A DNA stretch of 64,000 bases from an uncultured Isosphaeraceae bacterium. Its GTDB lineage: Bacteria > Planctomycetota > Planctomycetia > Isosphaerales > Isosphaeraceae. Position numbers and translations under genes: made by a program. This document shows positions 1 to 9,246 of the stretch, one piece after another; position 1 is the first letter of the stretch, and each line of letters begins with the position of its first letter. The DNA is taken from NCBI GenBank assembly GCA_945957605.1, contig CAMFLR010000002.1, positions 544,197-608,196 on the forward strand. Direction: 5' to 3'. The notes beneath the pieces were generated by a model. It ran no database searches and was not told the origin of the DNA. It was given only the letters and a program-made list of their open reading frames with translations.

Positions 1-1395
1 GCGATTCAGGCAGGCGCGGTCGGCCTGCTCGGGCTTGGGATGAACCACCTCACCGCCCTGCGCGCGGTCGCCGGACCGTCAAAACGACGGCCGACATCGG
101 TCATCTTCATCTTCCTTTCAGGCGGTCTCGGCCAGCTCGATAGCTTCGACATGAAGCCGCACGCCCCCGCCGATATTCGCGGCGAATTCGCACCGATTGC
201 CACAAGTGTCTCTGGGCTATCAGTCTGCGAGCACCTTCCTAAACTCGCCGCCCGAGCCCATTTATGGTCGCTGGTCCGCTCGCTCACGCACCCGTCGAAC
301 GATCACTCGGCCGGCCACCACATCATGCTCACCGGCCGGTCCGAGATCCCCACCGGCTTCAACCCCAACGCACCCCGTCCCAACGACGACCCGGCCATTG
401 TCGCCGTCGCCGGAGCTGTCTTGCGCGGACGCAACAACCTTCCGCCGGCCGTGGTGCTTCCCGAGCGTCTGGTCCATAACTCGGGCCGCATCATTCCGGG
501 TCAGTTTGCCGGACTGATGGGAGCCAAACGCGACCCCTGGTTCATCGAGGCCTCCCCCTTCGACCCGGCCGCCTACGGCGCATTCCCGCAGTTCGAGTTC
601 GACCACCAGGACCGTGCCCACAAAGCCAAGCGCGTCGCCTTCGAGGCCCCGAGCCTGAGCCTGCCGGAAGGGTTTGGCACCGATCGCCTCAAGCGACGGC
701 TCAACCTGCTCGAAATCGTCGACGCCCAGCGCAAGGCGTTCGACCAGCAAGCAGCGTTCGAGGAGCTTGATGCCCATCGTCAAGGTGCCGTCTCGCTTCT
801 GGTCGATCCTCGCGTGCGGCAGGCGGTCGACGTCGCCAGGTCCGATCCCAAGGCACTCGAACGCTACGGTAAGCACTCGTTCGGCTGGTCGCTCTTGATG
901 GCCCGCCGGCTGGTGAACGCGGGTGTTTCGCTGGTTCAGGTGAATCTTGGCAACAACGAAACGTGGGACACGCACGGCAACGCGTTCCCGCATCTCAAAA
1001 ACAACCTCTATCCGCCGACCGACCAGGCACTCGCCGCCTTGCTCGACGACCTGCACGAGTCGGGCGAGCTCGACTCAACGCTGATTGTCATGGCAGGTGA
1101 GTTCGGCCGCACCCCGCGCATCTCGCGTCTGCCGCAGTTCTACAAGCAACCCGGCCGCGATCACTGGGGCCGGGTTCAGTCGGTGTTTCTCGCTGGCGGC
1201 GGGATCAATGGCGGGCGCGTCATCGGTGCGACCGACGGCATCGGCGGCCACCCCGTTTCTGAACCTCAACGCCCGGAAAATCTGGCCGCGACGATCTACC
1301 ACGCCCTGGGAATTCCGCCGACAGCCGCCTGGGAAGACGACGTCGATCGCCCCCACTTCGTCTATCACGACGATCCCATTCCAGGACTTGTTTGA
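1..1395 (+). CDS. DUF1501 domain-containing protein (5' truncated by window edge)
   Basis: The reading frame is open from base 1. The residues before the first ATG at position 40 (AIQAGAVGLLGLG) look like the hydrophobic part of a Tat signal, so the true start lies upstream of the window. The body has the features of the DUF1501 family, which is abundant in planctomycetes and structurally related to alkaline phosphatase/sulfatase: an early FLSGGLGQLDSFD segment, a central HIMLTGR segment, and late ETWDTHGN and VMAGEFGRTPR motifs. Members are normally encoded next to DUF1549/DUF1553 cytochromes; that partner would lie upstream and is not visible. The biochemical role of the family is not established, but an exported hydrolase-like role is usually assumed. 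A strong terminator follows the stop codon. Confidence 0.9.
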   Translation, partial: AIQAGAVGLLGLGMNHLTALRAVAGPSKRRPTSVIFIFLSGGLGQLDSFDMKPHAPADIRGEFAPIATSVSGLSVCEHLPKLAARAHLWSLVRSLTHPSNDHSAGHHIMLTGRSEIPTGFNPNAPRPNDDPAIVAVAGAVLRGRNNLPPAVVLPERLVHNSGRIIPGQFAGLMGAKRDPWFIEASPFDPAAYGAFPQFEFDHQDRAHKAKRVAFEAPSLSLPEGFGTDRLKRRLNLLEIVDAQRKAFDQQAAFEELDAHRQGAVSLLVDPRVRQAVDVARSDPKALERYGKHSFGWSLLMARRLVNAGVSLVQVNLGNNETWDTHGNAFPHLKNNLYPPTDQALAALLDDLHESGELDSTLIVMAGEFGRTPRISRLPQFYKQPGRDHWGRVQSVFLAGGGINGGRVIGATDGIGGHPVSEPQRPENLAATIYHALGIPPTAAWEDDVDRPHFVYHDDPIPGLV

Positions 1396-1414
1396 CGGCC
1401 ATTCGTTGCATTAA

Positions 1415-1469
1415 CACGTCTGCAAGTTGTCAACTATTCACTTGCAGACGTGATGATCGATATTTTTTT
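1415..1469 (+). terminator. Rho-independent terminator after the DUF1501 gene
   Basis: A perfect 13-bp inverted repeat (arms 1415-1427 and 1440-1452, loop 12 nt) is followed on the plus strand by a run of seven T at 1463-1469. It starts about 20 nt after the DUF1501 stop and separates that gene from the convergent minus-strand gene ending at 1478. Confidence 0.8.
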
Positions 1470-1477
1470 ATGGACAA

Positions 1478-2143
1478 TCACCTGGCAACCGGTGGCGCGG
1501 GAAGGTCGGGTTTGATCTGCTGCTCGCTCGCGGGCTTGCTGATGTTCTTCACAATTGTCACCAGCGATTCGGAAGCTTCGAGGCGACGTTTCACCTGGGC
1601 CAGTTGAACCTGCGCTGCTTTGAGTTCTGCCTGTTTCACGCGGATTTTCGACTTTTGCATCACCCATTGAAGGTGCGCTGATTGTTCGGTTGCCCCTACG
1701 CTCTTGGCGTGAAGGTGAACTTGCTGCAACTCTTCTTGCAATTCGGCCGCAGCAGCCAGCTCAGCACGGCCGACCTCGAATTGCACCTCGAGCAATTCGA
1801 CTTCATCTCGCAGGTTGTCTCGCTTCGCCTCGATCTCGGCAACCAGCACGACGACGTCGGTTCGCGCGTTGTCGAGTTTTTGAGTACTGATCTCACCCGT
1901 CTTCGCGAACCGCTCGGCATACGCTCGCGACATCAACGCCGACTCGAGCTTGGCCAGCAGGATCCGCGACGAAGCAGGCAGGTCTTCCGTTCGAACCGGC
2001 ACGAGCGATTTTGGAGGCGTATCAGACGCCTGAGCCGGCTTCGCTTCCTCGCCCTGAGGCGCGGCCGCGACACCAAGATTGGCCGTGACGCCGACGACCA
2101 ATGTCGCGACAAAGCCGATGATCATGAGAGAAATCTTATTCAC
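1478..2143 (-). CDS. Exported coiled-coil protein, paralogue of the neighbouring sigma factor's tail
   Basis: A 221-residue protein of no named family. Residues 5-27 form a signal peptide or single membrane anchor ending in GVAAAP, followed by a Pro/Ala-rich stretch and then a long charged helical region (about 60-205) rich in Glu, Leu, Ala and Gln that should form a coiled coil. The whole chain aligns by eye with the C-terminal 240 residues of the sigma factor just upstream (2237-3715): both share an NxxSL...GLxATL-type hydrophobic segment, RDEVEL, LQWV, and LAQ(A/V)KRRL followed by a Lys-Pro-(D/G)-LPA tail. A tandem partial duplication is the simplest explanation. The start is a GTG preceded by GGGAG at 7-nt spacing. 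The gene lies 93 nt downstream of the sigma factor and is probably cotranscribed. Function unknown; an extracytoplasmic regulator or partner of the sigma factor tail is an inference. Confidence 0.75.
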   Translation of the reverse strand: MNKISLMIIGFVATLVVGVTANLGVAAAPQGEEAKPAQASDTPPKSLVPVRTEDLPASSRILLAKLESALMSRAYAERFAKTGEISTQKLDNARTDVVVLVAEIEAKRDNLRDEVELLEVQFEVGRAELAAAAELQEELQQVHLHAKSVGATEQSAHLQWVMQKSKIRVKQAELKAAQVQLAQVKRRLEASESLVTIVKNISKPASEQQIKPDLPAPPVAR

Positions 2144-2236
2144 AACGATACTCCCTGATAGAAAGAATCATCCCTAATAGATGTTACGCTGTTTGGACAA
2201 CGCGTTGTCGCGGCTACGCAATGACGCAAAGATAGT

Positions 2237-3715
2237 TCATTTTGCCGCAGGCGGAGGCGGAGCAGGCGCGATCGGCGATGCGGGCAAGCCCGGTTTGATC
2301 TCGACTGGCTTGTTCAGCCCATCCACGGTCTTCATCAGTTCCTCGTACGCGGTGAGCCGGCGCTTCGCCTGAGCCAGCTTGACCTTCGCCCCACTCACTT
2401 CAGCCGCTTTCACGGGAATGCGTGCCTTCGCGGCGACCCACTGCAAGCGCATGGCTCGCTCGACTTCGCCTTTCGTTTCATTCGCGGTTTGGCCGTAAGC
2501 CGTCTGCAATTGCCTTTCCAGTTCGACAGCAGATTCGAGTTCGGCGACGCGAATCTCCAAATCGGCGGTGACCAACTCGACTTCATCGCGCAAGCCATCG
2601 CGCAGTCCTTCGATTTCTCCGACGATCACCGCAACATCGGTTGCGACTTTTTGAACCTCCTGCGTACTCACAACATGCTGATTCGCCAGCCGCTCAGTCC
2701 AACCGCGGGCCAACAACGCCGCTTCAAGTCGCGCCTGCAAAGTGCGCGTCGATGGAAGTTGCGCGGGAACCGCTGACGAGGCCGCAGACCTCGCCGGGGG
2801 CGTTTCTGTTTGCTCGCTGGCGAACTCAATACCTTGCGGCCCGCCGTTCGTGGCCTTCAATTGCGGGCTCGCGGCAACACCCGGGTCAGCAGTTGCCACG
2901 ACGAAAAGCGTGGCGGCAAGTCCTACAGTGGCGAGCGAAAAGTTGTTCATCAGTGTAATCCTGGTGCTCATGTGAACGATGGCCGCACAAATCGCGCTCA
3001 GTGGCTCGCCAGACGCAGATGAAGCACGCACCGCGCTCGCGATGAGCGAGGCCGGAACTTCGAGCGCCGTGGGATCGAGCACGCGGGGAAGCACCACCGA
3101 AGGGGCAAGCTGTTTTTGCCGGAGACGAACTTCGAGCCGGGTCCGTGCCTGTGCAAGTCTGCTATGAACCGTACCGACAGGACATCCCAAACGTCCCGCC
3201 GTTTGTTCATGTGTCAGCCCCTCGAAGTAACACAGCATCACGGCGTCGCGCAGCTTCGCGGGAAGTCGCGAGACCTCCTCATGAACCACGCGAAATGTGT
3301 CGTCTCGCGTGGAATCGGGCTCATACGACTCATCCTCGATCGCAATGACTCGTTCCCTGCGCCTTCGTCGTCCTTCCGAACGCACGAGATACCGGCACGC
3401 CCGAAGCGCCACGCCGTGCAGCCACGACGCTAGCGAGTCCGCTCGACGAATCGCGCTGGCCCGCCGCGACAGGACGACAAACGTCGCCTGGAACGCGTCT
3501 TCCGAATCATGCGTATGACCCAGAATCTGACGGCAAACTCGCCAGACCATCGGCCCGTAGCGTTCCACGAGCGCAGCGAATGCCGACTCGGCCGCGCCTG
3601 GCGACCCTTGAATGAAACGGTCGAGCAACTGCCGATTTGTCAAACCGGTCAGAGTTCCCGATTCAAACAGGGATTCCAGGTCGTGATACAGGGCATTCGC
3701 GTTGGGACCAGACAC
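2237..3715 (-). CDS. ECF-type RNA polymerase sigma factor fused to a transmembrane coiled-coil tail
   Basis: A 492-residue protein. Residues 46-110 are a sigma region 2 (DSEDAFQATF, LASWLHGVA) and residues 145-195 a sigma region 4 with a helix-turn-helix (LTHEQTAGRLGCPVGTVHSR). This is the ECF class common in planctomycetes. Unlike an ordinary ECF factor of about 190 residues, it continues: a hydrophobic segment at about 258-282, a low-complexity linker, and an Ala/Glu/Leu-rich coiled coil at 325-465, ending in a Pro-rich tail. The topology implies a cytoplasmic DNA-binding half tethered to the membrane with the coiled coil outside the cytoplasm, so it may be held inactive until released or clustered; that is inference. 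The start is GTG with GGGGAG 6 nt upstream. No separate anti-sigma gene is adjacent; the fused tail may take that role. Confidence 0.88.
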   Translation of the reverse strand: MSGPNANALYHDLESLFESGTLTGLTNRQLLDRFIQGSPGAAESAFAALVERYGPMVWRVCRQILGHTHDSEDAFQATFVVLSRRASAIRRADSLASWLHGVALRACRYLVRSEGRRRRRERVIAIEDESYEPDSTRDDTFRVVHEEVSRLPAKLRDAVMLCYFEGLTHEQTAGRLGCPVGTVHSRLAQARTRLEVRLRQKQLAPSVVLPRVLDPTALEVPASLIASAVRASSASGEPLSAICAAIVHMSTRITLMNNFSLATVGLAATLFVVATADPGVAASPQLKATNGGPQGIEFASEQTETPPARSAASSAVPAQLPSTRTLQARLEAALLARGWTERLANQHVVSTQEVQKVATDVAVIVGEIEGLRDGLRDEVELVTADLEIRVAELESAVELERQLQTAYGQTANETKGEVERAMRLQWVAAKARIPVKAAEVSGAKVKLAQAKRRLTAYEELMKTVDGLNKPVEIKPGLPASPIAPAPPPPAAK

Positions 3716-3816
3716 GGTTCGCTCCCCTTCGGTTGAGCTCTTCCGTGGAGTAGTGGCCGTCGCCGATCGTTCCCATCACACTTTTTTCAGAAATGCGAAA
3801 ATCTTCCCTTAACAGC

Positions 3817-5586
3817 TTACTTGTGGTCGAGCTCGAATACCGGATCGAAGTTCTTGGGTGGCGTTTTCAGGCACGCGACAGCCAGCGCCGCCAGGTTCAG
3901 GCTCGGCTGGTCGTAATGCCCCGCATGCCCTGCGAGAATGGGATAAAGCTCCTGACACGCCTGGGGAAATTTCCCCTCTTCATAAAGTCCGAGGGCCAAC
4001 TCATACTTCTCAACCCTGCGCTGCATATCTTCGCCGGCGTTTGGCGGGATCAGTTCAAAAAGGTCAACAGCTCCGCCAATTCCCTTCACGCGCACCTTGC
4101 CGATCCGTCGATTCGACACCCGATCGCCAAGCTTCGCATGCGTCGACCCGGTGATCAAAATCGGCACTCCGAGCTGCTTGGTCGCCCCTTCAACCCGGCT
4201 CGCCAAATTCACAGCATGACCTAACGGCCCGTACTTGAACTTCTGTCGGCTGCCGGTGTTACCAACGAGCGCCATCCCCGTGTTGATGCCAATTCCCACA
4301 CCAAGACGGCCGTCGATCAGCCCGCGCCACGCGTCGTTGATCGCCGGCATTTCCCCCTGCATCGCAATCGCGGCTCTGCACGCGAGACAGGCGTGATCGG
4401 GCTGATCCTTGGGGGCATTCCACATCGCGAGCAAGCCGTCGCCGATGTAGTCGACCACCACACCTTGATGCTCGCGAATCCGTTCGGTCAGCCGGTCCAT
4501 GATGTCGCCGATCAGCCGACACGCCTCGCGCGGCGCGAGATTCTCTGACAAGCTCGAGAAGTTGCGAATGTCCGAAAACATGATCGTAACTTCCCGTTCC
4601 CGCCCTTCGAGCAACCCCGGGTCGCGCTCCAACTCGCTCGATAAATCCTTCGAAAAGAACTGCTCGAACTGAAGCCGACGGCGCGAGGCTTCCGCCTCGG
4701 TATCAACCCGGTGCCGACCCATCGAGACAATCGACGCAAGAATTTGCACACCTTGCGCTTCGAGCGGCCGGATCTCGCAGCTCGCCCGGGTTTGCGACCG
4801 CACTTTGGCGCCATAAATCGCGCCAATGACCTCGTTCGCCCGCTCGTCGATAATCGGCGAAGCCACGACAGCCGCAACCTCAGTCAGGCTTGCCGACGGC
4901 CGGTCGTTCCGCAGGTCGTCAAAATAGGTGCGGCGTTCGTCGAGCACGCGTTTGAGGATCGTTTTGCTGAACCCGGTCCCCTCGGTATTGTTCGCCGTGC
5001 AATGGGCGATCACGTCCCAGCTTTCACCGCGACGAACCAGCACATAACCGCAATCGAGCCCGACCAGATCAACAACCGCTCGCGCCGTCTGCGCATAGAA
5101 TTCCGGCGAACTTGCGGCCGCACGCTGAACGACAAGCAGTGTCTCAAACCAGCGGGCGAGCGTTTCGGCATTCGCCGCATCCCCAAGCGATGAAAGCACC
5201 TTGGGGGCGGAGCTTCCGGTACTCACCCCGACGACCGGCTGCTGGATCGTCCGAAGCGCCCCCGTTCCGCCAGCGGAAACCTCGGCCGCGCTAATATCAA
5301 TGAGCGTTTGGCCGATGGTGAGACGGAGCGGAAACGGCACCTCGCAGCTAGTGCCCGTTTCGAGCACCGTGCCGTCGGCCAGAATGATTCGGTTGGTCTT
5401 GCTCAGATTTTCAAGCTTGAGCCGTCCAGTTGGCAACTCGGTAACACGAAGCTGGCTGCGTGAGACGAACGGATCTTGCAGGATGCAAACGCTACCGCCG
5501 GGCTCAGGGTCGCGACCGAAAACCACGGGACCAGTGTAGAGGTCGTTCTTCGACTCCCACTTGTTCGAAGCGTACACCTGCAACAT
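3817..5586 (-). CDS. FHA-GAF-class III adenylate/guanylate cyclase
   Basis: A 589-residue cytoplasmic signalling enzyme. Residues 1-100 form an FHA phosphothreonine-binding domain (FGRDP, then VSRSQLRV and NLSKTNRI), residues about 135-300 a GAF sensor domain, and residues about 325-520 a class III nucleotide cyclase. The cyclase has both metal-binding aspartates (FSDIRNFSSL, DYIGDGLLAMW), a KFKYGPLG substrate-loop segment and the NLASR transition-state Asn/Arg pair, so it should be active; ATP versus GTP preference cannot be read with certainty. A GTG three codons upstream is possible, but the ATG at 5586 has GGGAGGT at about 7-nt spacing and is preferred. It lies 201 nt downstream of the CHAT gene on the same strand. 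The FHA domain suggests recruitment to a Thr-phosphorylated partner, for which the kinase at 10519-13836 is the obvious candidate. Confidence 0.92.
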   Translation of the reverse strand: MLQVYASNKWESKNDLYTGPVVFGRDPEPGGSVCILQDPFVSRSQLRVTELPTGRLKLENLSKTNRIILADGTVLETGTSCEVPFPLRLTIGQTLIDISAAEVSAGGTGALRTIQQPVVGVSTGSSAPKVLSSLGDAANAETLARWFETLLVVQRAAASSPEFYAQTARAVVDLVGLDCGYVLVRRGESWDVIAHCTANNTEGTGFSKTILKRVLDERRTYFDDLRNDRPSASLTEVAAVVASPIIDERANEVIGAIYGAKVRSQTRASCEIRPLEAQGVQILASIVSMGRHRVDTEAEASRRRLQFEQFFSKDLSSELERDPGLLEGREREVTIMFSDIRNFSSLSENLAPREACRLIGDIMDRLTERIREHQGVVVDYIGDGLLAMWNAPKDQPDHACLACRAAIAMQGEMPAINDAWRGLIDGRLGVGIGINTGMALVGNTGSRQKFKYGPLGHAVNLASRVEGATKQLGVPILITGSTHAKLGDRVSNRRIGKVRVKGIGGAVDLFELIPPNAGEDMQRRVEKYELALGLYEEGKFPQACQELYPILAGHAGHYDQPSLNLAALAVACLKTPPKNFDPVFELDHK

Positions 5587-5787
5587 CGACCCCACCTCCC
5601 GCCAGCCGCTTTGCTGCGTCGCAACCTTTGCAAGGTTCTATTATTAAGCATGCGGTAGGAGGTGACAACAGAGCGGATTCACCTCGGCGAATCAGTATCG
5701 ATTGATCCGAATTTGACGAAAGAGTCGATCCTGACACGAATCCCGATCGTGCGGATTGCAATCGTTCGTCTCCACGATATCGCCGCG

Positions 5788-8700
5788 TCAGCGACTGCGA
5801 GTCGGCGCTGGATCGCCAACCTGCACAAACGCGGCCCAGTAGAACGGATGCGCGTAAACCGTTCCCTTTTCACCTTTTGCAACGCCCTTGATCATGTCGA
5901 GCTGTGCCGCACGAACTGCTTTAGCCGCACCGATCGGCGATCCCTCACTCCACAGGTGGCGGTAAAACGCCGCCATGAACGGGACTGTTCCTTCGTCGCT
6001 GACCTTCCAAAGCGTGCTTACGACCGACGCCACTCCGGCGCGGTCTAACGCACCGACGAGGCCAATCACTCCCTGCCCGGCACGCAGTCGTCCCAAACCG
6101 CTTTCACATGCTGAAAGGACGACCAGTTCGGTGCCACGCAGGTCGAGCAAGCCGATTTCCTCGGCCGTTAGCATGTCGTCGCTGTGACTTGATTTCGGAC
6201 CAGCAAGCACAATCCCCGAGTCGAATTCCGCCGACGAACCGTGCGTTTTGAACAGCCCCTCACCTTTATCGGCCTGGAAGAATCCGTGCGTGGCCAGGTG
6301 AACGAAGCGACGGATTGGCAGCAAGTTCCGAAGGCGATCCGGCGTGGCTTCGGAACCGGAAATCTGATCAAGGTCTCCGCTCTTGTGCGACGTCCTGTAA
6401 CTTCGTGCGACTTCCGCCGCCTCGGCGATCGTGCCGCTGAGCTTGGGCCAGGTGGCAAAATCGATCCCGCCGACGATCACAGCTCCCTCACGCATCGTCA
6501 CCTTGCGTTCATGCCGTTCGACCAGCGACTGAGCACTCGTCACCGCCCCAAACGTGAGGTCTTCGACCCAGAACCGCCCGGGCGTTTTGCCTGGCAATGC
6601 ACCCATTGGCAAGTAATTGATCAGGTCGTCACCGGCAACGATAAGCGTGTGGATACCTTCAAGCTTGGGCAAAAGCGGATCGCGAACCATCGCCGCGAGC
6701 GTCTGGCCCGAGGTCTTGAGATCGCGTCGCCCTTCAATATCAGCCCGAAATGCCAGAATCGCGCTGTTGATCACCGGCGCAGATCCAGCAAGCTCAACTC
6801 GTTCGACCGGCCTATCAGGCCGGACCAGAAACCCAACGTAGCGAAAATCCTTGAGCACTTCGCCCGTATCGTCGACCTTAAATCGGCGGACTTCGATCAC
6901 ATCAAGGAGCGCCGAACCGGCCGGCAACGCCGCAGCCACTCGTGCGGGAGCGACTTCGACCGAGCCAACTCCTTGCGAGAACCTCGCACTCTTTCGAGCC
7001 AAGCTACGTTCCAGTTCCTCGATTTCCGACTCAAGTCGGCTCTGTTCGCCGCGCCCCATCCGAGCCTTGCCCGCCATCCGCGCGACCGAAGCCTCGCGAA
7101 GCGCGGCCAGTCGTAGCTCACGCTCACGCGCCAGGCTGCGAATCTCGGGCTCGTTCTCCAGCTCATCAACGCGCGGCGTTGCATGCCGCGCCATCACACC
7201 TTTCCACGCCAGCAACCGCTGATATTGCTCGGTCGGCGGCACGCCGAGATTGTTGACGAGCTCAAGATACGTATCGAGGACGCCCGGCCAAACGCTCGAC
7301 TCGGGATGAACGCGCAATTCCTGCACGACTGCCAGACGATCGCGCTCCGAAAGCGGCGAACGGAATGTCCTTATCAGCGACTTTTCCTGAAGCGCAAGCG
7401 CCTCGTTGATCGCCGCCAGCGCCTTTTCCTTCTGACCGCCCTTCGCCTGAACCCGCGCGACATAACTCAGCGTTTCCGCAACGCGAGGGTGGTCGTCCCC
7501 TCGCTCGCGAAACACATCGAGCGATGCCTTGAACAGCGCGTCAGCCTCCTCAGGCTTTTCCTGCGCTATCGCCAGCCATGCACGATTCACATCGGTTTCG
7601 GCGACGCGAAAATGCGTCGCGCCAAAGTTTGCGACCGCCAGCTTGCGTGCTTCTTCATACCGAGCAGCCGCATCATCCAGCTCGCCCGCCAGATAGCGAT
7701 TGAGGCCGACATTATTCAAACAAGCCATGATCAAAAACGCTCGCGGCGGTTTCATGCCTTGCGCAATCGCCAGTGCTTCCTTGTGCAGCCGAAGTGCTTC
7801 AGGGAGGTTATTGTTCGATTCGAGGCACTTCGCCAGGTTCGTCAAAATACTCGCACGCTGCGGATCGCCTTTGAGCGATGGGTCGGCGATTGAAAACGCA
7901 TTTGCGCCTCGAAGTATCGCCTCGGCCGAGTCGTAATCTCCCTGACGCAGTAGGAGCAGCCCGAGGTTATTGAGTGCGATCGCCTGTTGCGGCAACCGCG
8001 CCCGGTAGTAGCTGCGAAACGCGCGATCGTGGCAGTCGCGGGCCGTGGCGTAGTCTCCTTTTTCGGTGGCAACTAACCCGCGCAACGTCCAGTAATCGCC
8101 GATGGTAAGCGGCTGTTCCGCTTCCGCGCCACCGGTTTCAGCATCAAAGCGAGCCAGCGTCTTTTCAGCTTCGCTCGCCCGCTCGGCATCGTACTGAAAC
8201 TTTGCAACGAACAGATCGCCGAGCGCGGCGGTCGCGCGATCGGCCCCCGCCTTCTCTAGCTCGGCTCGAAAAACGCGAACCTCGTCAACCAACCCGGCCA
8301 TCGCCTTTGCATAATCGCCGCTAGCAAGAGTTTTCTGCGCATCGGCGACCATTTGTGACCACGCGAAAGCCGCGACAATCTGGCAGGCCGCGAGAGCTCG
8401 CGAGTCGACCGGATCCCCCAGACTCGCCGCGGCGACGAGGCATTGTGCCTGCGTCGCGCGTGCATCCGGCGCGCCACGAAGCACGCGCAACTGCGCTAGC
8501 GCGGTCAGCGCCTCGAGCCGCGGCCGGCGTAGCTCCGGTCGGCCTGGATCGATCTCCGAAACAACCTTCGCGAGCGTTGCCTCAGCCGCGTCGCGATGCC
8601 CTTCATGGAACTCGATTTGTGCCAACCGCATGAATACCGTCACGCGGTCGAGGTCGCCCGGCTTGAACAATTTTTCCGCATCGCCCCGCGCGATGTCGAT

Positions 8701-9222
8701 CGACTTCCGCGCAGCCGGCAGGTCATTCGCAGTCAACGCCGAGATGCACCGTGTCAATTCCAGTTGAAGTCCGACTCGACCCAATTCGGGATCATCCGTA
8801 GCGAGCGCCGTCTTCGCCAAGCTGACGGCGATTTCCGCCCACCTTTGCGCAGCTTTGGGATCGCTATTCTCGAGCGATGCCTGCCGCGCCTCGCTCGCCC
8901 ATTTGAGCGCGAGCTTGCCGTCTTTCTCTCGCGCCGCCTTGGTGTAACGAATGCGCGCAGCAACCACGGCCGCCCGCGTGCGACCTGGATCGCTGGGATG
9001 CAAAGCCTCGCGCGCCAGTGCATCGGCGGCAATCGCGCGTTCCAGCCCCTCATCAATCTTGCCGGCCTTCACGTCCTTGTCGGCCTGATCGAGCCTTTCG
9101 GTCACTGCAACCGTCGCTCGCTGCGTTTTTTCAACGATCCCAAGTGCAGAAGGACGCGACGCCACTGGGGCGTCGCTCAGAATCGCACTCAGCAAGACGG
9201 CCAGAAGCGTCGCTTGCGTCAT
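5788..9222 (-). CDS. Secreted TPR-CHAT caspase-like protease
   Basis: A 1144-residue protein. Residues 1-22 are a signal peptide (MTQATLLAVLLSAILSDAPVAS). Residues about 40-640 are helical tetratricopeptide-type repeats (for example ALNNLGLLLLRQGDYDSAEA). Residues about 800-1140 are a CHAT domain, with the catalytic His979 in HLATHGFF and Cys1039 in VVLSACESGLG, the dyad of clan CD caspase-like peptidases. CHAT proteases with TPRs act in prokaryotes as cleavage effectors controlled by partner binding; substrates are usually specific. The signal peptide places this one outside the cytoplasm, unlike the CRISPR-associated TPR-CHAT enzymes. It follows the TolB/CsgG-like gene by 24 nt on the same strand, so both are very probably one operon. 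What activates it is not visible. Confidence 0.92.
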   Translation of the reverse strand: MTQATLLAVLLSAILSDAPVASRPSALGIVEKTQRATVAVTERLDQADKDVKAGKIDEGLERAIAADALAREALHPSDPGRTRAAVVAARIRYTKAAREKDGKLALKWASEARQASLENSDPKAAQRWAEIAVSLAKTALATDDPELGRVGLQLELTRCISALTANDLPAARKSIDIARGDAEKLFKPGDLDRVTVFMRLAQIEFHEGHRDAAEATLAKVVSEIDPGRPELRRPRLEALTALAQLRVLRGAPDARATQAQCLVAAASLGDPVDSRALAACQIVAAFAWSQMVADAQKTLASGDYAKAMAGLVDEVRVFRAELEKAGADRATAALGDLFVAKFQYDAERASEAEKTLARFDAETGGAEAEQPLTIGDYWTLRGLVATEKGDYATARDCHDRAFRSYYRARLPQQAIALNNLGLLLLRQGDYDSAEAILRGANAFSIADPSLKGDPQRASILTNLAKCLESNNNLPEALRLHKEALAIAQGMKPPRAFLIMACLNNVGLNRYLAGELDDAAARYEEARKLAVANFGATHFRVAETDVNRAWLAIAQEKPEEADALFKASLDVFRERGDDHPRVAETLSYVARVQAKGGQKEKALAAINEALALQEKSLIRTFRSPLSERDRLAVVQELRVHPESSVWPGVLDTYLELVNNLGVPPTEQYQRLLAWKGVMARHATPRVDELENEPEIRSLARERELRLAALREASVARMAGKARMGRGEQSRLESEIEELERSLARKSARFSQGVGSVEVAPARVAAALPAGSALLDVIEVRRFKVDDTGEVLKDFRYVGFLVRPDRPVERVELAGSAPVINSAILAFRADIEGRRDLKTSGQTLAAMVRDPLLPKLEGIHTLIVAGDDLINYLPMGALPGKTPGRFWVEDLTFGAVTSAQSLVERHERKVTMREGAVIVGGIDFATWPKLSGTIAEAAEVARSYRTSHKSGDLDQISGSEATPDRLRNLLPIRRFVHLATHGFFQADKGEGLFKTHGSSAEFDSGIVLAGPKSSHSDDMLTAEEIGLLDLRGTELVVLSACESGLGRLRAGQGVIGLVGALDRAGVASVVSTLWKVSDEGTVPFMAAFYRHLWSEGSPIGAAKAVRAAQLDMIKGVAKGEKGTVYAHPFYWAAFVQVGDPAPTRSR

Positions 9223-9246
9223 CGCATTCAGCTCCAGGCTCGGCGA

